Positions 56,117-64,000 of a stretch of DNA of 64,000 nucleotides are shown here, piece by piece. A program made the position numbers and the translations under genes. Positions within the stretch are counted from its first letter, which is position 1. Each line of letters starts with the position of its first letter. This stretch comes from Ornithinicoccus halotolerans (GTDB lineage Bacteria > Actinomycetota > Actinomycetes > Actinomycetales > Dermatophilaceae), in NCBI RefSeq assembly GCF_009602535.1, contig NZ_WIQI01000008.1:1-64000 (forward strand), written 5' to 3'. The notes beneath the pieces were generated by a model, which was given only the letters and a program-made list of their open reading frames with translations, was not told the DNA's origin and ran no database searches.

Positions 56117-58177
56117 GTGACGCAGCCCACCGTCGGGGGCGCGACCGCATTTACGCGGTCGCGTTCCGGCGCGGTGGCCGGTGTCCTGATGGTCGTGCCG
56201 CCTGTGGTGGCCGTGGCGTCCTTCGCGGTGATGACGGCGGCCGGCGGTCAGCTGGTGGCCAGCCACGTGCTGGTTGGCGCCGTCGTCGGCAGCGTCAGCG
56301 CCGTGCTCGGTGGGTACTTGGCCTCCCGGGTGCCGGACAATCCGATGGGCTGGCTGTTCGCCTTGTCAGGCGTGGCGTATGTGGCGTCCATCGCGGTATC
56401 GGCGTGGGTGACCGCGGCGCAGGCCTGGCAATGGCCGGGAGTGCTCGCGGCCGCGTGGGTGTCGGAATGGATCTACGTGTTCGCGCTGGGTCCGCAGCTC
56501 ACGGTCCTGCTGCTGCTGTTCCCCGATGGTTCGCCGCTCTCACACCGGTGGCGTGTGCTCGTCTGGACCAGCGGCGCCGTCATCGCGGCCCTCGTGGTGG
56601 CGTGGATGCTCACGCCACAGATCCACCTCAGCCAGGACGAACTGGTGCCGAACCCGTTCCTCGCCAGCGAGGTCGCCGCGCAGCTGACTGAGCCGCTGCT
56701 GACGGTGCTGGGGTTGTGCGGGCTGGCGTCCTTCGCCTCCCTGGTGCTGCGGCTGCGCCGGGCCGCGCCCGGTGAGCGGCGGCGCATCGCGCCCTACGTC
56801 GTCGCCGCGACGCTGGTGATCGTCGCGCTCGGTGCCACGCCCCCGCTGTCCACCGCGGGGCCGTACGTGCAGACCGTCGTGCTACCGCTGCTCCCCATCG
56901 CCGCCACCCTCTGTGTCCTGCGCTATCGGCTCTACGACCTGGAGATCGCCGTGCGGCGGTCGCTGGTCTGGATCGGTCTGACGGTGGTGGTGGTCGGTGG
57001 CTACGCCCTCGTGGTGGAGGCGGTGTCGAACCTCCTGCAACGGCGGGCCGGTCTGCCGGAGTCACTGCTCGCGGCCGGCGCCGTGGCCGCGGTGTTCCAG
57101 CCCACCCGAGTCTGGCTGCAGCGGGCCGTGGGGCGAGCGCTCTACGGCCATCGGGACGACCCGGACCGCGCGTTGACCGACCTCGGCCGCACGCTGGAGC
57201 TCACGGCCGAGCCGACGACGGCGCTCGACCGAGCCGCGGAGCGCATCGCCGCCTCGCTGGCGGTGCCTTGGGTGGCGATCGAGGTCGCTCGCGGGGGCGG
57301 GGACGAGGAGTCCGCCTACGCGACCGCGGCGGGTCACCGGCCGGCGTGGGCGACCGAGGACTGCCTGACCACCGTTCCGCTCGTGCACGCCGGCACCCAC
57401 CGCGGCACGCTGACCGTGTGCCGACGCAGCCCCGGTGAGCCGCTCTCCTCTCGGGACCGTGACCTGCTCGAGCGACTCGCCTACCCGATCGCGGCTGGAG
57501 CGGCGGCGTTCCGGCTCACCGACGACCTGCGGCGTTCCCGTGAGCGGCTCGTCGTCGCCCGCGAGGAAGAACGCCGTCGGCTGCGGCACGACCTGCACGA
57601 CGAACTCGGCCCGCTGCTCGCCGCGATCGCGGTCCGGCTCGACGCCGCCACGTTGCGCGCGCGGCGCACCGGCGGTGCCGAGGAGTCCGTGCTGGTTGAT
57701 CTGCGCCACACCGCCCAGGACGCGATCACGACGGTGCGCCGCACCGTCGAGGACCTCCGGCCGCCCGCCCTCGACGAACTGGGGCTCGTCGATGCCCTCC
57801 GGGCGACGGTGGCAGGGTTCGAGGCACCAGGCGGGCCGGCCCTGACTGTGGTGGCCACGCAGCCACTGCCGCCCTTGCCGGCCGCCGTCGAGGTCGCCGC
57901 ATACCGGATCGCCGTCGAGGCAGTCACCAATGCCGTCCGGCACGCCGCCGCCCGCAAGATCGTTGTCTCCGTAGCCGTGGAAGGCGAGGCCCCCGGAGAG
58001 GCCCTGGCCGTCACCGTGCACGATGACGGCCACGGGTTGGCCACGGGGCGGGCCGAGGGGGTCGGTACAACCTCGATGCGCGAGCGGGCTGAGGAGCTCG
58101 GCGGACATTGCACGCTGACCGGCTCCGCCGACGCCGGCACCCGGGTCCACGCCGACCTACCGATCGGAGGGGGCTGA
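56117..58177 (+). CDS. Sensor histidine kinase, NarX/DesK-type (module 2)
   Basis: 686 residues from GTG at 56117. Same plan as the module 1 kinase: about eight membrane helices (15-320), GAF-like region (370-470), HisKA_3 with REEERRRLRHDLHDELGPLL as phospho-histidine helix, and an ATPase with AVEAVTNAVRHAAARK, DDGHGLATG and GVGTTSMRERAEELGG. Its stop overlaps the response-regulator ATG by one base (TGATG), so the two are translationally coupled. Signal unknown. Confidence 0.92.
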   Translation: MTQPTVGGATAFTRSRSGAVAGVLMVVPPVVAVASFAVMTAAGGQLVASHVLVGAVVGSVSAVLGGYLASRVPDNPMGWLFALSGVAYVASIAVSAWVTAAQAWQWPGVLAAAWVSEWIYVFALGPQLTVLLLLFPDGSPLSHRWRVLVWTSGAVIAALVVAWMLTPQIHLSQDELVPNPFLASEVAAQLTEPLLTVLGLCGLASFASLVLRLRRAAPGERRRIAPYVVAATLVIVALGATPPLSTAGPYVQTVVLPLLPIAATLCVLRYRLYDLEIAVRRSLVWIGLTVVVVGGYALVVEAVSNLLQRRAGLPESLLAAGAVAAVFQPTRVWLQRAVGRALYGHRDDPDRALTDLGRTLELTAEPTTALDRAAERIAASLAVPWVAIEVARGGGDEESAYATAAGHRPAWATEDCLTTVPLVHAGTHRGTLTVCRRSPGEPLSSRDRDLLERLAYPIAAGAAAFRLTDDLRRSRERLVVAREEERRRLRHDLHDELGPLLAAIAVRLDAATLRARRTGGAEESVLVDLRHTAQDAITTVRRTVEDLRPPALDELGLVDALRATVAGFEAPGGPALTVVATQPLPPLPAAVEVAAYRIAVEAVTNAVRHAAARKIVVSVAVEGEAPGEALAVTVHDDGHGLATGRAEGVGTTSMRERAEELGGHCTLTGSADAGTRVHADLPIGGG

Positions 58178-58881
58178 TGGGACCACCGGACGTCCGCGTG
58201 GTGATCTGCGACGACCACTCGGTCTACCGCCGCGGCCTGAAGGATCTCTTCGACGAGGTCGACGGCATCGTCGTCGTGGGCGAGGCGTCCGACGGCGAGT
58301 CCGCGCTCGGGGTGGTCCACGACACCGTCCCGGACGTCGTGGTGATGGACCTGCACCTGCCGGGGATCAGCGGTGTCGAGGCCACCTCCCGGCTGCTCAC
58401 CGATCAGCCGGACCTCGGAGTGCTGGTGCTGACCATGTTCGAGGACGACACCTCGCTGCTGGCCGCGCTGCGGGCGGGCGCACGCGGCTACGTGGTCAAG
58501 GGCGCCGACCATGACGAGATCGTCACCGGCATTCAGGCCGTCGCACGCGGCAAGGTCCTGCTCAGCCGCGCGGTGTCGACGCGGCTGGGGGCGGCGCTCG
58601 CTGCACCGTCGCGCCCGCAACCCTTCGCCGACCTGTCCAACCGCGAGTTCGAGATCCTGGAGCTGCTGGTCCGTGGCTGGTCGACCGACCGGATCGCCGC
58701 GCATCTCTTCCTGAGCCCCAAGACCGTCCGCAACAACGTCTCCGCCGTCCTCACCAAGCTCGGCGTCGCCTCGCGCCTTGAAGCCGTCGCCCTTGCCCGG
58801 GACGCAGGGATGGCGGCCGGGCCGGGGAAGGCTCCACCGAGTAGCCAGCGCGGCCGTACGAGTGGTGAGTCAGAGGAATAG
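58177..58881 (+). CDS. NarL/LuxR-type response regulator (module 2)
   Basis: 234 residues. Receiver: acidic pair D12-D13, phospho-acceptor D58 (VVVMDLHLPG), T in VLVLTMF and K in YVVKGADHD. The HTH reads LSNREFEILELLVRGWSTDRIAAHLFLSPKTVRNNVSAVLTKLGVA. ATG overlaps the kinase stop. It completes the second module. Its C-terminal tail (APPSSQRGRTSGESEE) is disordered. The module is followed by broken gene remnants. Confidence 0.93.
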   Translation: MGPPDVRVVICDDHSVYRRGLKDLFDEVDGIVVVGEASDGESALGVVHDTVPDVVVMDLHLPGISGVEATSRLLTDQPDLGVLVLTMFEDDTSLLAALRAGARGYVVKGADHDEIVTGIQAVARGKVLLSRAVSTRLGAALAAPSRPQPFADLSNREFEILELLVRGWSTDRIAAHLFLSPKTVRNNVSAVLTKLGVASRLEAVALARDAGMAAGPGKAPPSSQRGRTSGESEE

Positions 58882-59107
58882 GCAGCACGGCGCATCTCAG
58901 GTTGGCGCGGCAGCACACCAGTCATCAGGGTTGCTGCTCGAGAAGGTCGACGGTGGCAACACTGCCCGACCGCGGACCGCGAAGATCGCAGGTGCTGACG
59001 CAGGTCATGCATTCGATGCGTCGGCGGCCTTGCCTGGAACTTCTCCATCAGCTCAGCCGAGGGGTGGATCTGGCCCTCCTTGAAAGGCTTGGCCGAGACC
59101 CTGCCCG

Positions 59108-59415
59108 TTCCTACGGCTCGGCCTCGTCGGCCGACCAGATCGCCGACAACGTGCGCCGGGACACTGGACGCGACTATCGCAGCTCCGACGGAACCCGGAC
59201 CACATCGCCTACGAGATTGAGGGCATCGCCCCCCGCTGTCTACGAGATCACCGAGCTCGTCCTCGGGATGCAGGTCGAGAAGTCTGGTGCCACGACCGAG
59301 CACACGACCGGCACGATCGTTGCGATCGACCTGTCTCTGGGCCAACGGCTCCACACGCGACTTCGAGATGCTCCCGGGACGAAGGTAGCTGCGGATGGCG
59401 TACTACGGAGACTCG
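59108..59415 (+). pseudogene. Broken copy of the trypsin-like protease middle (residues ~165-263)
   Basis: Nucleotide-level copy of about 43919-44208: SADQIADNVR, AVYEITE.VLGMQVEKSGATTEHTTGTIVAIDLSLG are preserved, but indels break the frame near 59157, 59230, 59345 and 59375. No H148 region is present, so the triad is lost. It stops inside the GDS of the catalytic serine and runs straight into the metallopeptidase copy. DNA upstream to 58890 shows no gene I can identify. Confidence 0.85.
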
Positions 59416-59799
59416 ACGACGCTCTGCTGTCGGCTGACTGGTTCAGGTGAGGAGACCGACGCGATGTGCTTCGGCGCGACCAGCTATCTGGGTGTCACTC
59501 TGGGCGGGCTGATCTACCTGGACGAGCCGTGGGACGCCACGGTCGATGGAGACCGGGAGCTGATGGCACACGAGCTGGTGCACACCCGCCAGTACCGGCG
59601 GTTCGTCTACGGGACCGGCTTCGCGTGCGCCTACGGGATCGGCTTCGTCCAGAGCGGGTTCGACTACGCCGCCAACCCGCTGGAGGACGAGGCCTTCGAC
59701 TTCGTCACGGTCAACGCGGCGAGCATCTGCGGCCGAGGCCACCTTCACGCCTGCCGGTCGGCCCCAGAGGCTGACCCCGGCACCTTCCGACCTACGTGA
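59412..59799 (+). pseudogene. Copy of the metallopeptidase domain (HELVH) fused to the protease remnant
   Basis: Copy of 49213-49527, from DDALLSANWF onwards, well preserved: DAMCFGATSYLGVTLGGLIY, MAHELVHTRQYRRF and ANPLEDEAFDFVTVNAASI. The parent stop TGA is now TGC, so the frame runs on for some 20 residues to 59799. A short frame starting at ATG 59395 gives MAYYGDSTTLCC.. in which the junction is shifted. HELVH and the third-ligand region are intact, so a small zinc-binding product is conceivable. No LEA-like repeats. Confidence 0.75.
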
Positions 59800-59948
59800 T
59801 CTGCGACAAGTGACGCTTCGGCAGTCGCTCGGCCACTCCATCAGGGCGCGGTAGCGCAGGGGGCGCGTCCTTCCGACATCCGTGGCAGTTCGGTGCTCGG
59901 CCATGCCCTAAACAAATGGCAAGCTGGCGGGCACCGAGGGGAGGCACG

Positions 59949-62900
59949 GTGGACGAGGGAATCTACGAGGCACTCATCACCGAGGCGCTGGCGCGACAGC
60001 TCGAGGCTATCGATGACGGTCATGTGGTCGCGGAGCGACGAGTGGACGATTCGGACGAGGTCAGCGTGCTTGCCCGCCACGTCGGAGACGCCGTGGCACG
60101 TCGGCTGAGCGCGACCAGCGACCGGCGGCAACGACTCCTCCTCGTCAACCAGCTGCTTGCGGATCTGTCCTCGCCAGAGGACGCCGTGCAGCCTCCCACC
60201 CGGCACCTCACGGCCATCAATCGGCAGAGCCGGCCGGGTGGCATGGTTCGCGACTGGCGGCGACGGCCGGCCACGCCGCTGTCGGAGGCGGCCCTGCTGA
60301 CCAACGCGGTCGATGAACCGAACCTCGGAGCGGAGCTGCGGGCGGAGCTGACAACCGCCGACGAGGTCGACCTGCTCTGTGCCTTCGTGCGCTGGCACGG
60401 CATGCGGGTGCTGGTAGAGGAGCTCTCCCTCCTCCGTGACCACCAGGTCCCATTCCGGGTGATCACGACGACCTACCTGGGAAGCACCGAGCGGCGCGCG
60501 CTCGATGAGCTGACCCGCCGCTACGGGGCCGAGGTGAAGGTCCACTACGACACCCAGCGCACCCGGCTGCACGCTAAGGCGTGGCTGTTCCGGCGGCGTA
60601 GCGGCTTCGACACGGCTTTCGTCGGCTCCTCCAACCTCTCCCGCAGCGCGCTCCTCGACGGCGTGGAGTGGAACGTCCGCCTCTCCCAGGTCGCGACCCC
60701 GTCCCTCATGCGCAAGTTCGCTGGCACCTTCGACACCTACTGGAACGACCCGGCGTTCGAGAGCTACCACCCCGACGAGGACCGGGACCGTCTCGACGAC
60801 GCCCTGGCCCTCGCTTCCGGCCGTCGTGGCGGAGCGCGGATCGACCTGCACCTGTCCGGTCTGGAGGTCCGCCCCTACCCGCACCAGGCGACCATCCTGG
60901 AGCAGCTCGCCGTCGAGCGGGAGGTGCACGACCGTCACCGCAACCTGGTCGTCGCCGCTACCGGCACCGGCAAGACAGTAGTCGCGGCCCTGGACTACAA
61001 GCGGCTCAGCGAGGCCGCAGGACAGCGGCCACGGCTGCTCTTCGTTGCGCACCGGCAGGAGATCCTGCAGCAGTCGCTGCGCACCTACCGTGAGGTGCTC
61101 GGTGACGCGACGTTCGGCGAGACCTACTTCAGCGGATCGCGCCCGGAGCGCTGGGAGCACGTCTTCGCCTCGGTCCAGTCACTCACTCGGCACGGCGTCG
61201 AGCAGATCCCGGCTGATGCCTTCGAGGTCGTCGTGGTCGATGAGTTCCACCATGCCGAGGCGAGGACCTATCGGAACCTGCTCTCCCACCTCGCTCCCCG
61301 GGAGCTGTTGGGGCTGACGGCGACGCCGGAGCGCACCGACGGCACCGATGTCCGGCGCTTCTTCGACGGCCACACGGCTGCCGAGCTGCGGCTGTGGGAT
61401 GCCCTCGAGGCGGACCTGCTGGTCCCGTTCCACTACTTTGGGGTCGCCGACAACGTGGACCTGCGTGGCGTGGAGTGGAAGCGGGGCCGCTACGACGTCG
61501 AGGGACTCGAGAACCTCTATACAGGGAATGACGCTCGTGCTCGAGTCGTGCTGAGCCAGGTCCGCGACAAGGTGACCGACCCGGCGTCCATGAGGGCGCT
61601 TGGCTTCTGTGTCTCGATGGCTCACGCCGCCTACATGGCTCGAGTCTTCACCGAGGCGGGCATCCCGTCCCTGGCTGTCACCTCCGACCCCTACTCCGCC
61701 GAGCGGAGTGAGGCGGTGCGCCGCCTGGTCCGCGGCGACGTGAAGGTGCTCTTCACCGTGGACATGTTCAACGAGGGCGTGGACATCCCGGAGGTCGACA
61801 CCGTCCTGTTCCTGCGGCCGACGGAGAGCGCCACCGTCTTCCTCCAGCAGCTGGGCCGCGGGCTCCGGCATGCGACCGACAAACCAGTGCTGACTGCGCT
61901 GGATTTCGTGGGGCACCAGCGCAAAGAGTTCCGCTTCGACCAGAAGTTCCGCGCCCTGACCGGCGCTACGCGGCGAGGCGTGCTGGACCAGGTCACCAAG
62001 GGTTTCCCTCAGCTGCCGGCTGGTAGCCAGATCGTGCTCGACTCGGTGACCCGCCAGAACGTGCTGCAGAACATCAGGAGCCAGGTCACGAGTCGGTGGG
62101 CCGGACTGGTGACCGAGCTGCGCAGCTACGGGGAGATGAACCTCGCGGAGTTCCGGCACGAATCCGGCGCGGAGCTGGCCGACATCATCAAGGGTGACCG
62201 CAGCTGGACTCGGCTCCGCCGTGACGCCGGCCTGCCAACGTTGGCCGGCGGACCGCGTGAGGAGCAACTGCTCCGCCGTGTGCCGGCGGTCGCACACGTC
62301 GAAGACCCGGACCGCGCGGAGACCTACCTTCGTCTGCTGGGGGCCTCTGTTCCGCTGTACAACTCCCTCCGCGGGCAGGAGCAGCTCTTCGCCGACATGC
62401 TGTTCTTCTCCTTGTGGCCAGACGGAGGGGGTTTCACCTCCATCGCCGAGGGCATCCGAGCCCTCACACGTGAGTCGGCAGCACGGGCGGAGCTGCGCCA
62501 GGTCATCGAAGCGGGGCTAGAGAGCGCCGTCCACCTCACCCCCCGCTTGGCCGGGCCGCTGGTGTGGTCGCCGCTGCGGCTACACGCCCGGTACAGCCGC
62601 GAAGAGATCGTCGCCGCGTTGCGCTATGCCTCGCTGCGCCGAAAACCGACTAGCGTGATGCAGGGCGTGCTCTGGTGTGAAGAGGCCAACACCGACGTGT
62701 TCTTCGTGACCACCAAGAAGGCCGAAAGCGACTTCTCCCCCACCACGCTCTACCGGGACTACGCCATCAGTGATCGACTCTTCCACTGGGAGAGCCAGTC
62801 AACGACCAGCGAGTCTTCGCCAACTGGACAGCGATACATTCACCACGCCGAGCGGGGCTCCCAATTGCTGCTGTTCGTCCGCGAACAGAAGTTGACCGAG

Positions 62901-63035
62901 CTGGGCGCTGCTCCCTACTTGTTCGTCGGTCCAGCGCACTACGTGAGTCACGAGGGCGAGCGACCGATGGCTCTGACCCTCAGGCTGGACCGCCCCTTGC
63001 CCGCCGACGCCCAGCACAGATTCTCTCTCGTCTAG
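59949..63035 (+). CDS. PLD-nuclease / SF2 helicase / DUF3427 protein (putative defence or repair)
   Basis: 1,028 residues from GTG at 59949 (GGGGAGG upstream). Residues ~95-270 are a phospholipase D-type nuclease domain with one HxK motif, H208 in LHAKAWLFRRRSGFDTAFVGSSN. Residues ~305-660 are a superfamily II helicase: PYPHQATILEQL, Walker A AATGTGKT (~337-343), motif II VVDEFHHAEA (DEFH), GLTATPERTDG, and the second RecA domain VLFTVDMFNEGVDIPEVDTV..QLGRGLRH. The C-terminal third is DUF3427-like, with ...CEEANTDVFFVTTKKAESDFSPTTLYRDYAISDRLFHWESQ near 910. This three-domain layout is common in bacterial defence islands; direct function is unproven. GCCGCTACC lies in Walker A codons (60954). 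Confidence 0.85.
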   Translation: MDEGIYEALITEALARQLEAIDDGHVVAERRVDDSDEVSVLARHVGDAVARRLSATSDRRQRLLLVNQLLADLSSPEDAVQPPTRHLTAINRQSRPGGMVRDWRRRPATPLSEAALLTNAVDEPNLGAELRAELTTADEVDLLCAFVRWHGMRVLVEELSLLRDHQVPFRVITTTYLGSTERRALDELTRRYGAEVKVHYDTQRTRLHAKAWLFRRRSGFDTAFVGSSNLSRSALLDGVEWNVRLSQVATPSLMRKFAGTFDTYWNDPAFESYHPDEDRDRLDDALALASGRRGGARIDLHLSGLEVRPYPHQATILEQLAVEREVHDRHRNLVVAATGTGKTVVAALDYKRLSEAAGQRPRLLFVAHRQEILQQSLRTYREVLGDATFGETYFSGSRPERWEHVFASVQSLTRHGVEQIPADAFEVVVVDEFHHAEARTYRNLLSHLAPRELLGLTATPERTDGTDVRRFFDGHTAAELRLWDALEADLLVPFHYFGVADNVDLRGVEWKRGRYDVEGLENLYTGNDARARVVLSQVRDKVTDPASMRALGFCVSMAHAAYMARVFTEAGIPSLAVTSDPYSAERSEAVRRLVRGDVKVLFTVDMFNEGVDIPEVDTVLFLRPTESATVFLQQLGRGLRHATDKPVLTALDFVGHQRKEFRFDQKFRALTGATRRGVLDQVTKGFPQLPAGSQIVLDSVTRQNVLQNIRSQVTSRWAGLVTELRSYGEMNLAEFRHESGAELADIIKGDRSWTRLRRDAGLPTLAGGPREEQLLRRVPAVAHVEDPDRAETYLRLLGASVPLYNSLRGQEQLFADMLFFSLWPDGGGFTSIAEGIRALTRESAARAELRQVIEAGLESAVHLTPRLAGPLVWSPLRLHARYSREEIVAALRYASLRRKPTSVMQGVLWCEEANTDVFFVTTKKAESDFSPTTLYRDYAISDRLFHWESQSTTSESSPTGQRYIHHAERGSQLLLFVREQKLTELGAAPYLFVGPAHYVSHEGERPMALTLRLDRPLPADAQHRFSLV

Positions 63036-63062
63036 GCACCCAGCTCCGAAGAGGGCACCCGA

Positions 63063-63192
63063 TATAGTCGCACGCTGGCGCTTCAGCAATAACTTTCGGA
63101 GGACCCAAGTGAACCCGCATCCAAATGTTGCATGCAATTCACTCGAATGGCCAGGGCCAACCGTTCAGTCTGGCTCGGTGCTCCAACACTAA
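63063..63192 (+). CDS. Tiny ORF with promoter and good ribosome site (27 aa)
   Basis: -10 TATAGT (63063-63068), GGAGG (63099-63103), then GTG at 63109 and TAA at 63190-63192: VNPHPNVACNSLEWPGPTVQ and seven more residues. It overlaps the 3' end of the convergent TPR-like gene. It may be a short peptide, or the 5' stump of a gene replaced by the right-hand segment. The coding part is 63109-63192. Confidence 0.35.
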
Positions 63193-63954
63193 GAACGACG
63201 ACTTATCACGCCAATCGCGCGGCAGATGCTTCACGTCTAGACGCCTTTGCTTTACTTCTCGCTGCAGCTCTGCCCCCCATAGCCCCAACGACAAGAGGCC
63301 AAGTCGCAGATGGAGCCGCAAGAGGCCATCCTGCTCCTCCCGCTCCTCCGGCGCGGTGATCATCCTGGCAGCGCTTGCGTACAGTTCCAGGCCTCCGCGC
63401 ACATGCCCAAGGCTCAGCGCTACGAGCCCTTGAGTGGCCTCCAGACGAAAGTTCCAGCTCGGCGCCCGCAAAAGCAGTCCGCGCGCCTCCAATGGTGCGC
63501 CCGCCAGAACCAGGGAATATGCAGCCTGGTTAACCATAGACGCTGACAGCTCTTTACTGGACGCAGCCATTCGAGCCACTCGAGCAGCAGACTCCCAGTC
63601 ATTGTCAACGTGGCCCACCACAGACAAGTAACTAACCAGAGCATCCGCATCCGAAGGATGCGCCGCAAGCCATTCACGCACCTCCATCGACGATCTTTCC
63701 CAGTCAGAGGCCAGGAAAGATGTTCGAGCGCGAATAGAGAACGCGAACGACTCATGACTCTGTGCCCAACGAGTGGCAACGGGTGCGAGATCAGCAGCCT
63801 CACTCCTCAAACTAGAGACCGTAGCCAACATGTCCCCGAGGGCAAGGCTATCCGGACACGTCTGCACCGCCTCAAGAATCTGCGCCCGAGCCTTCGTGCG
63901 GGACAATCGGCCTCCGGCAAAGGCGAGAACAACCTGATTGCCTTTCAGTTCCAT
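63139..63954 (-). CDS. TPR-like helical protein, 271 aa
   Basis: ATG at 63954; not recognised by family. The sequence is all-helical with TPR-like repeats: WAQSHESFAFSIRARTSFLA, VREWLAAHPSDADALVSYLS, ARVARMAASSKELSASMVNQ, ATQGLVALSLGHVRGGLELY. No signal or membrane segment. DNA of 63100-64000 has clearly lower GC than the rest of the window, indicating recent acquisition. A stop (TAG) lies 3 bases before the start on the minus strand, so an overlapping upstream gene is likely beyond the window edge. It could be an adapter in a defence cassette; this is a guess. Confidence 0.65.
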   Translation of the reverse strand: MELKGNQVVLAFAGGRLSRTKARAQILEAVQTCPDSLALGDMLATVSSLRSEAADLAPVATRWAQSHESFAFSIRARTSFLASDWERSSMEVREWLAAHPSDADALVSYLSVVGHVDNDWESAARVARMAASSKELSASMVNQAAYSLVLAGAPLEARGLLLRAPSWNFRLEATQGLVALSLGHVRGGLELYASAARMITAPEEREEQDGLLRLHLRLGLLSLGLWGAELQREVKQRRLDVKHLPRDWRDKSSFLVLEHRARLNGWPWPFE

Positions 63955-64000
63955 CCCTAGTTGCTCCTGCCCCGCCTCATGGGCTATGCCTTCGGCCTGA

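Noticed and set aside
59846-59900. tRNA-like start GGCGCGGTAGCGCAGG
   Set aside because: No anticodon stem, no GTTCGA T-loop and no acceptor match can be drawn; it is a near copy of the GGTAGCGGC word.
49632-64000. Whole right third as an integrated element
   Set aside because: No integrase, att repeats or tRNA; the two sensor modules have normal GC. Only the ends (49.6-50.1, 63.1-64.0 kb) look acquired.

Overview
The window is GC-rich (roughly 70% or more), densely coded, and uses many GTG and TTG starts. It carries a DUF222/HNH (13E12-type) gene behind a LexA-like box, PP2C and class III cyclase genes, NarL-type two-component pairs, and several promoters placed for leaderless mRNA. Together these point to a high-GC Actinomycetota chromosome. 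A relative of Geodermatophilaceae is my best guess from overall feel, but no marker gene is present to prove it. I see no rRNA, tRNA, CRISPR array, IS element or prophage.

Layout. 0-3.4 kb: a sugar-nucleotide pyrophosphorylase (cut by the left edge), a zinc alcohol dehydrogenase and an L,D-transpeptidase. 3.5-14.7 kb: one 3,717-residue secreted surface protein (minus strand). It has propeller-like and GEVED domains followed by twelve alternating A/B repeat units of about 150 residues. 15-21.2 kb: a small unknown gene, an MhpD-like hydratase, and two near-identical secreted calcineurin-type phosphoesterases. The phosphoesterases were duplicated with their upstream regions, which carry PHO-box-like direct repeats. 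21.2-25 kb: dgdA (2,2-dialkylglycine decarboxylase) divergent from a DUF1537 kinase + PdxA2 pair expected to degrade threonate or a similar C4 acid. 25-31 kb: a flavoprotein monooxygenase, a LuxR regulator, a membrane adenylate cyclase and a DECD-box RNA helicase. 31-39.5 kb: an amidohydrolase + AbgT transporter + PP2C phosphatase on the minus strand, then nucleoside hydrolase, SelO, an AbrB-type membrane protein and a threonine dehydratase-like lyase.

39.5-49.5 kb: the DUF222/HNH gene with its LexA-like box; an alpha/beta hydrolase-TetR operon whose operator lies inside its promoter; a trypsin-like protease with a long C-terminal extension; an HD-GYP-LuxR fusion; an MFS exporter with a perfect palindrome touching its start codon; and a small helical protein followed by a LEA-like-repeat metallopeptidase. 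49.6-51.3 kb: a nuclease-like protein of lower GC and a CPBP membrane protease. 51.6-58.9 kb: two tandem three-gene modules, each small membrane protein + histidine kinase + NarL response regulator. 59.1-59.8 kb: a broken chimera joining the middle of the trypsin-like protease to the metallopeptidase domain, explained as a decayed segmental duplication with an internal deletion of about 5 kb. 59.9-64 kb: a PLD-helicase-DUF3427 protein of the kind found in defence islands, a tiny ORF and a TPR-like gene in lower-GC DNA.

A nine-base word, GGTAGCGGC, occurs 16 times by hand count on both strands. In genes it usually uses the rare valine codon GTA. It is absent from the giant surface-protein gene and from 48.2-60.9 kb.
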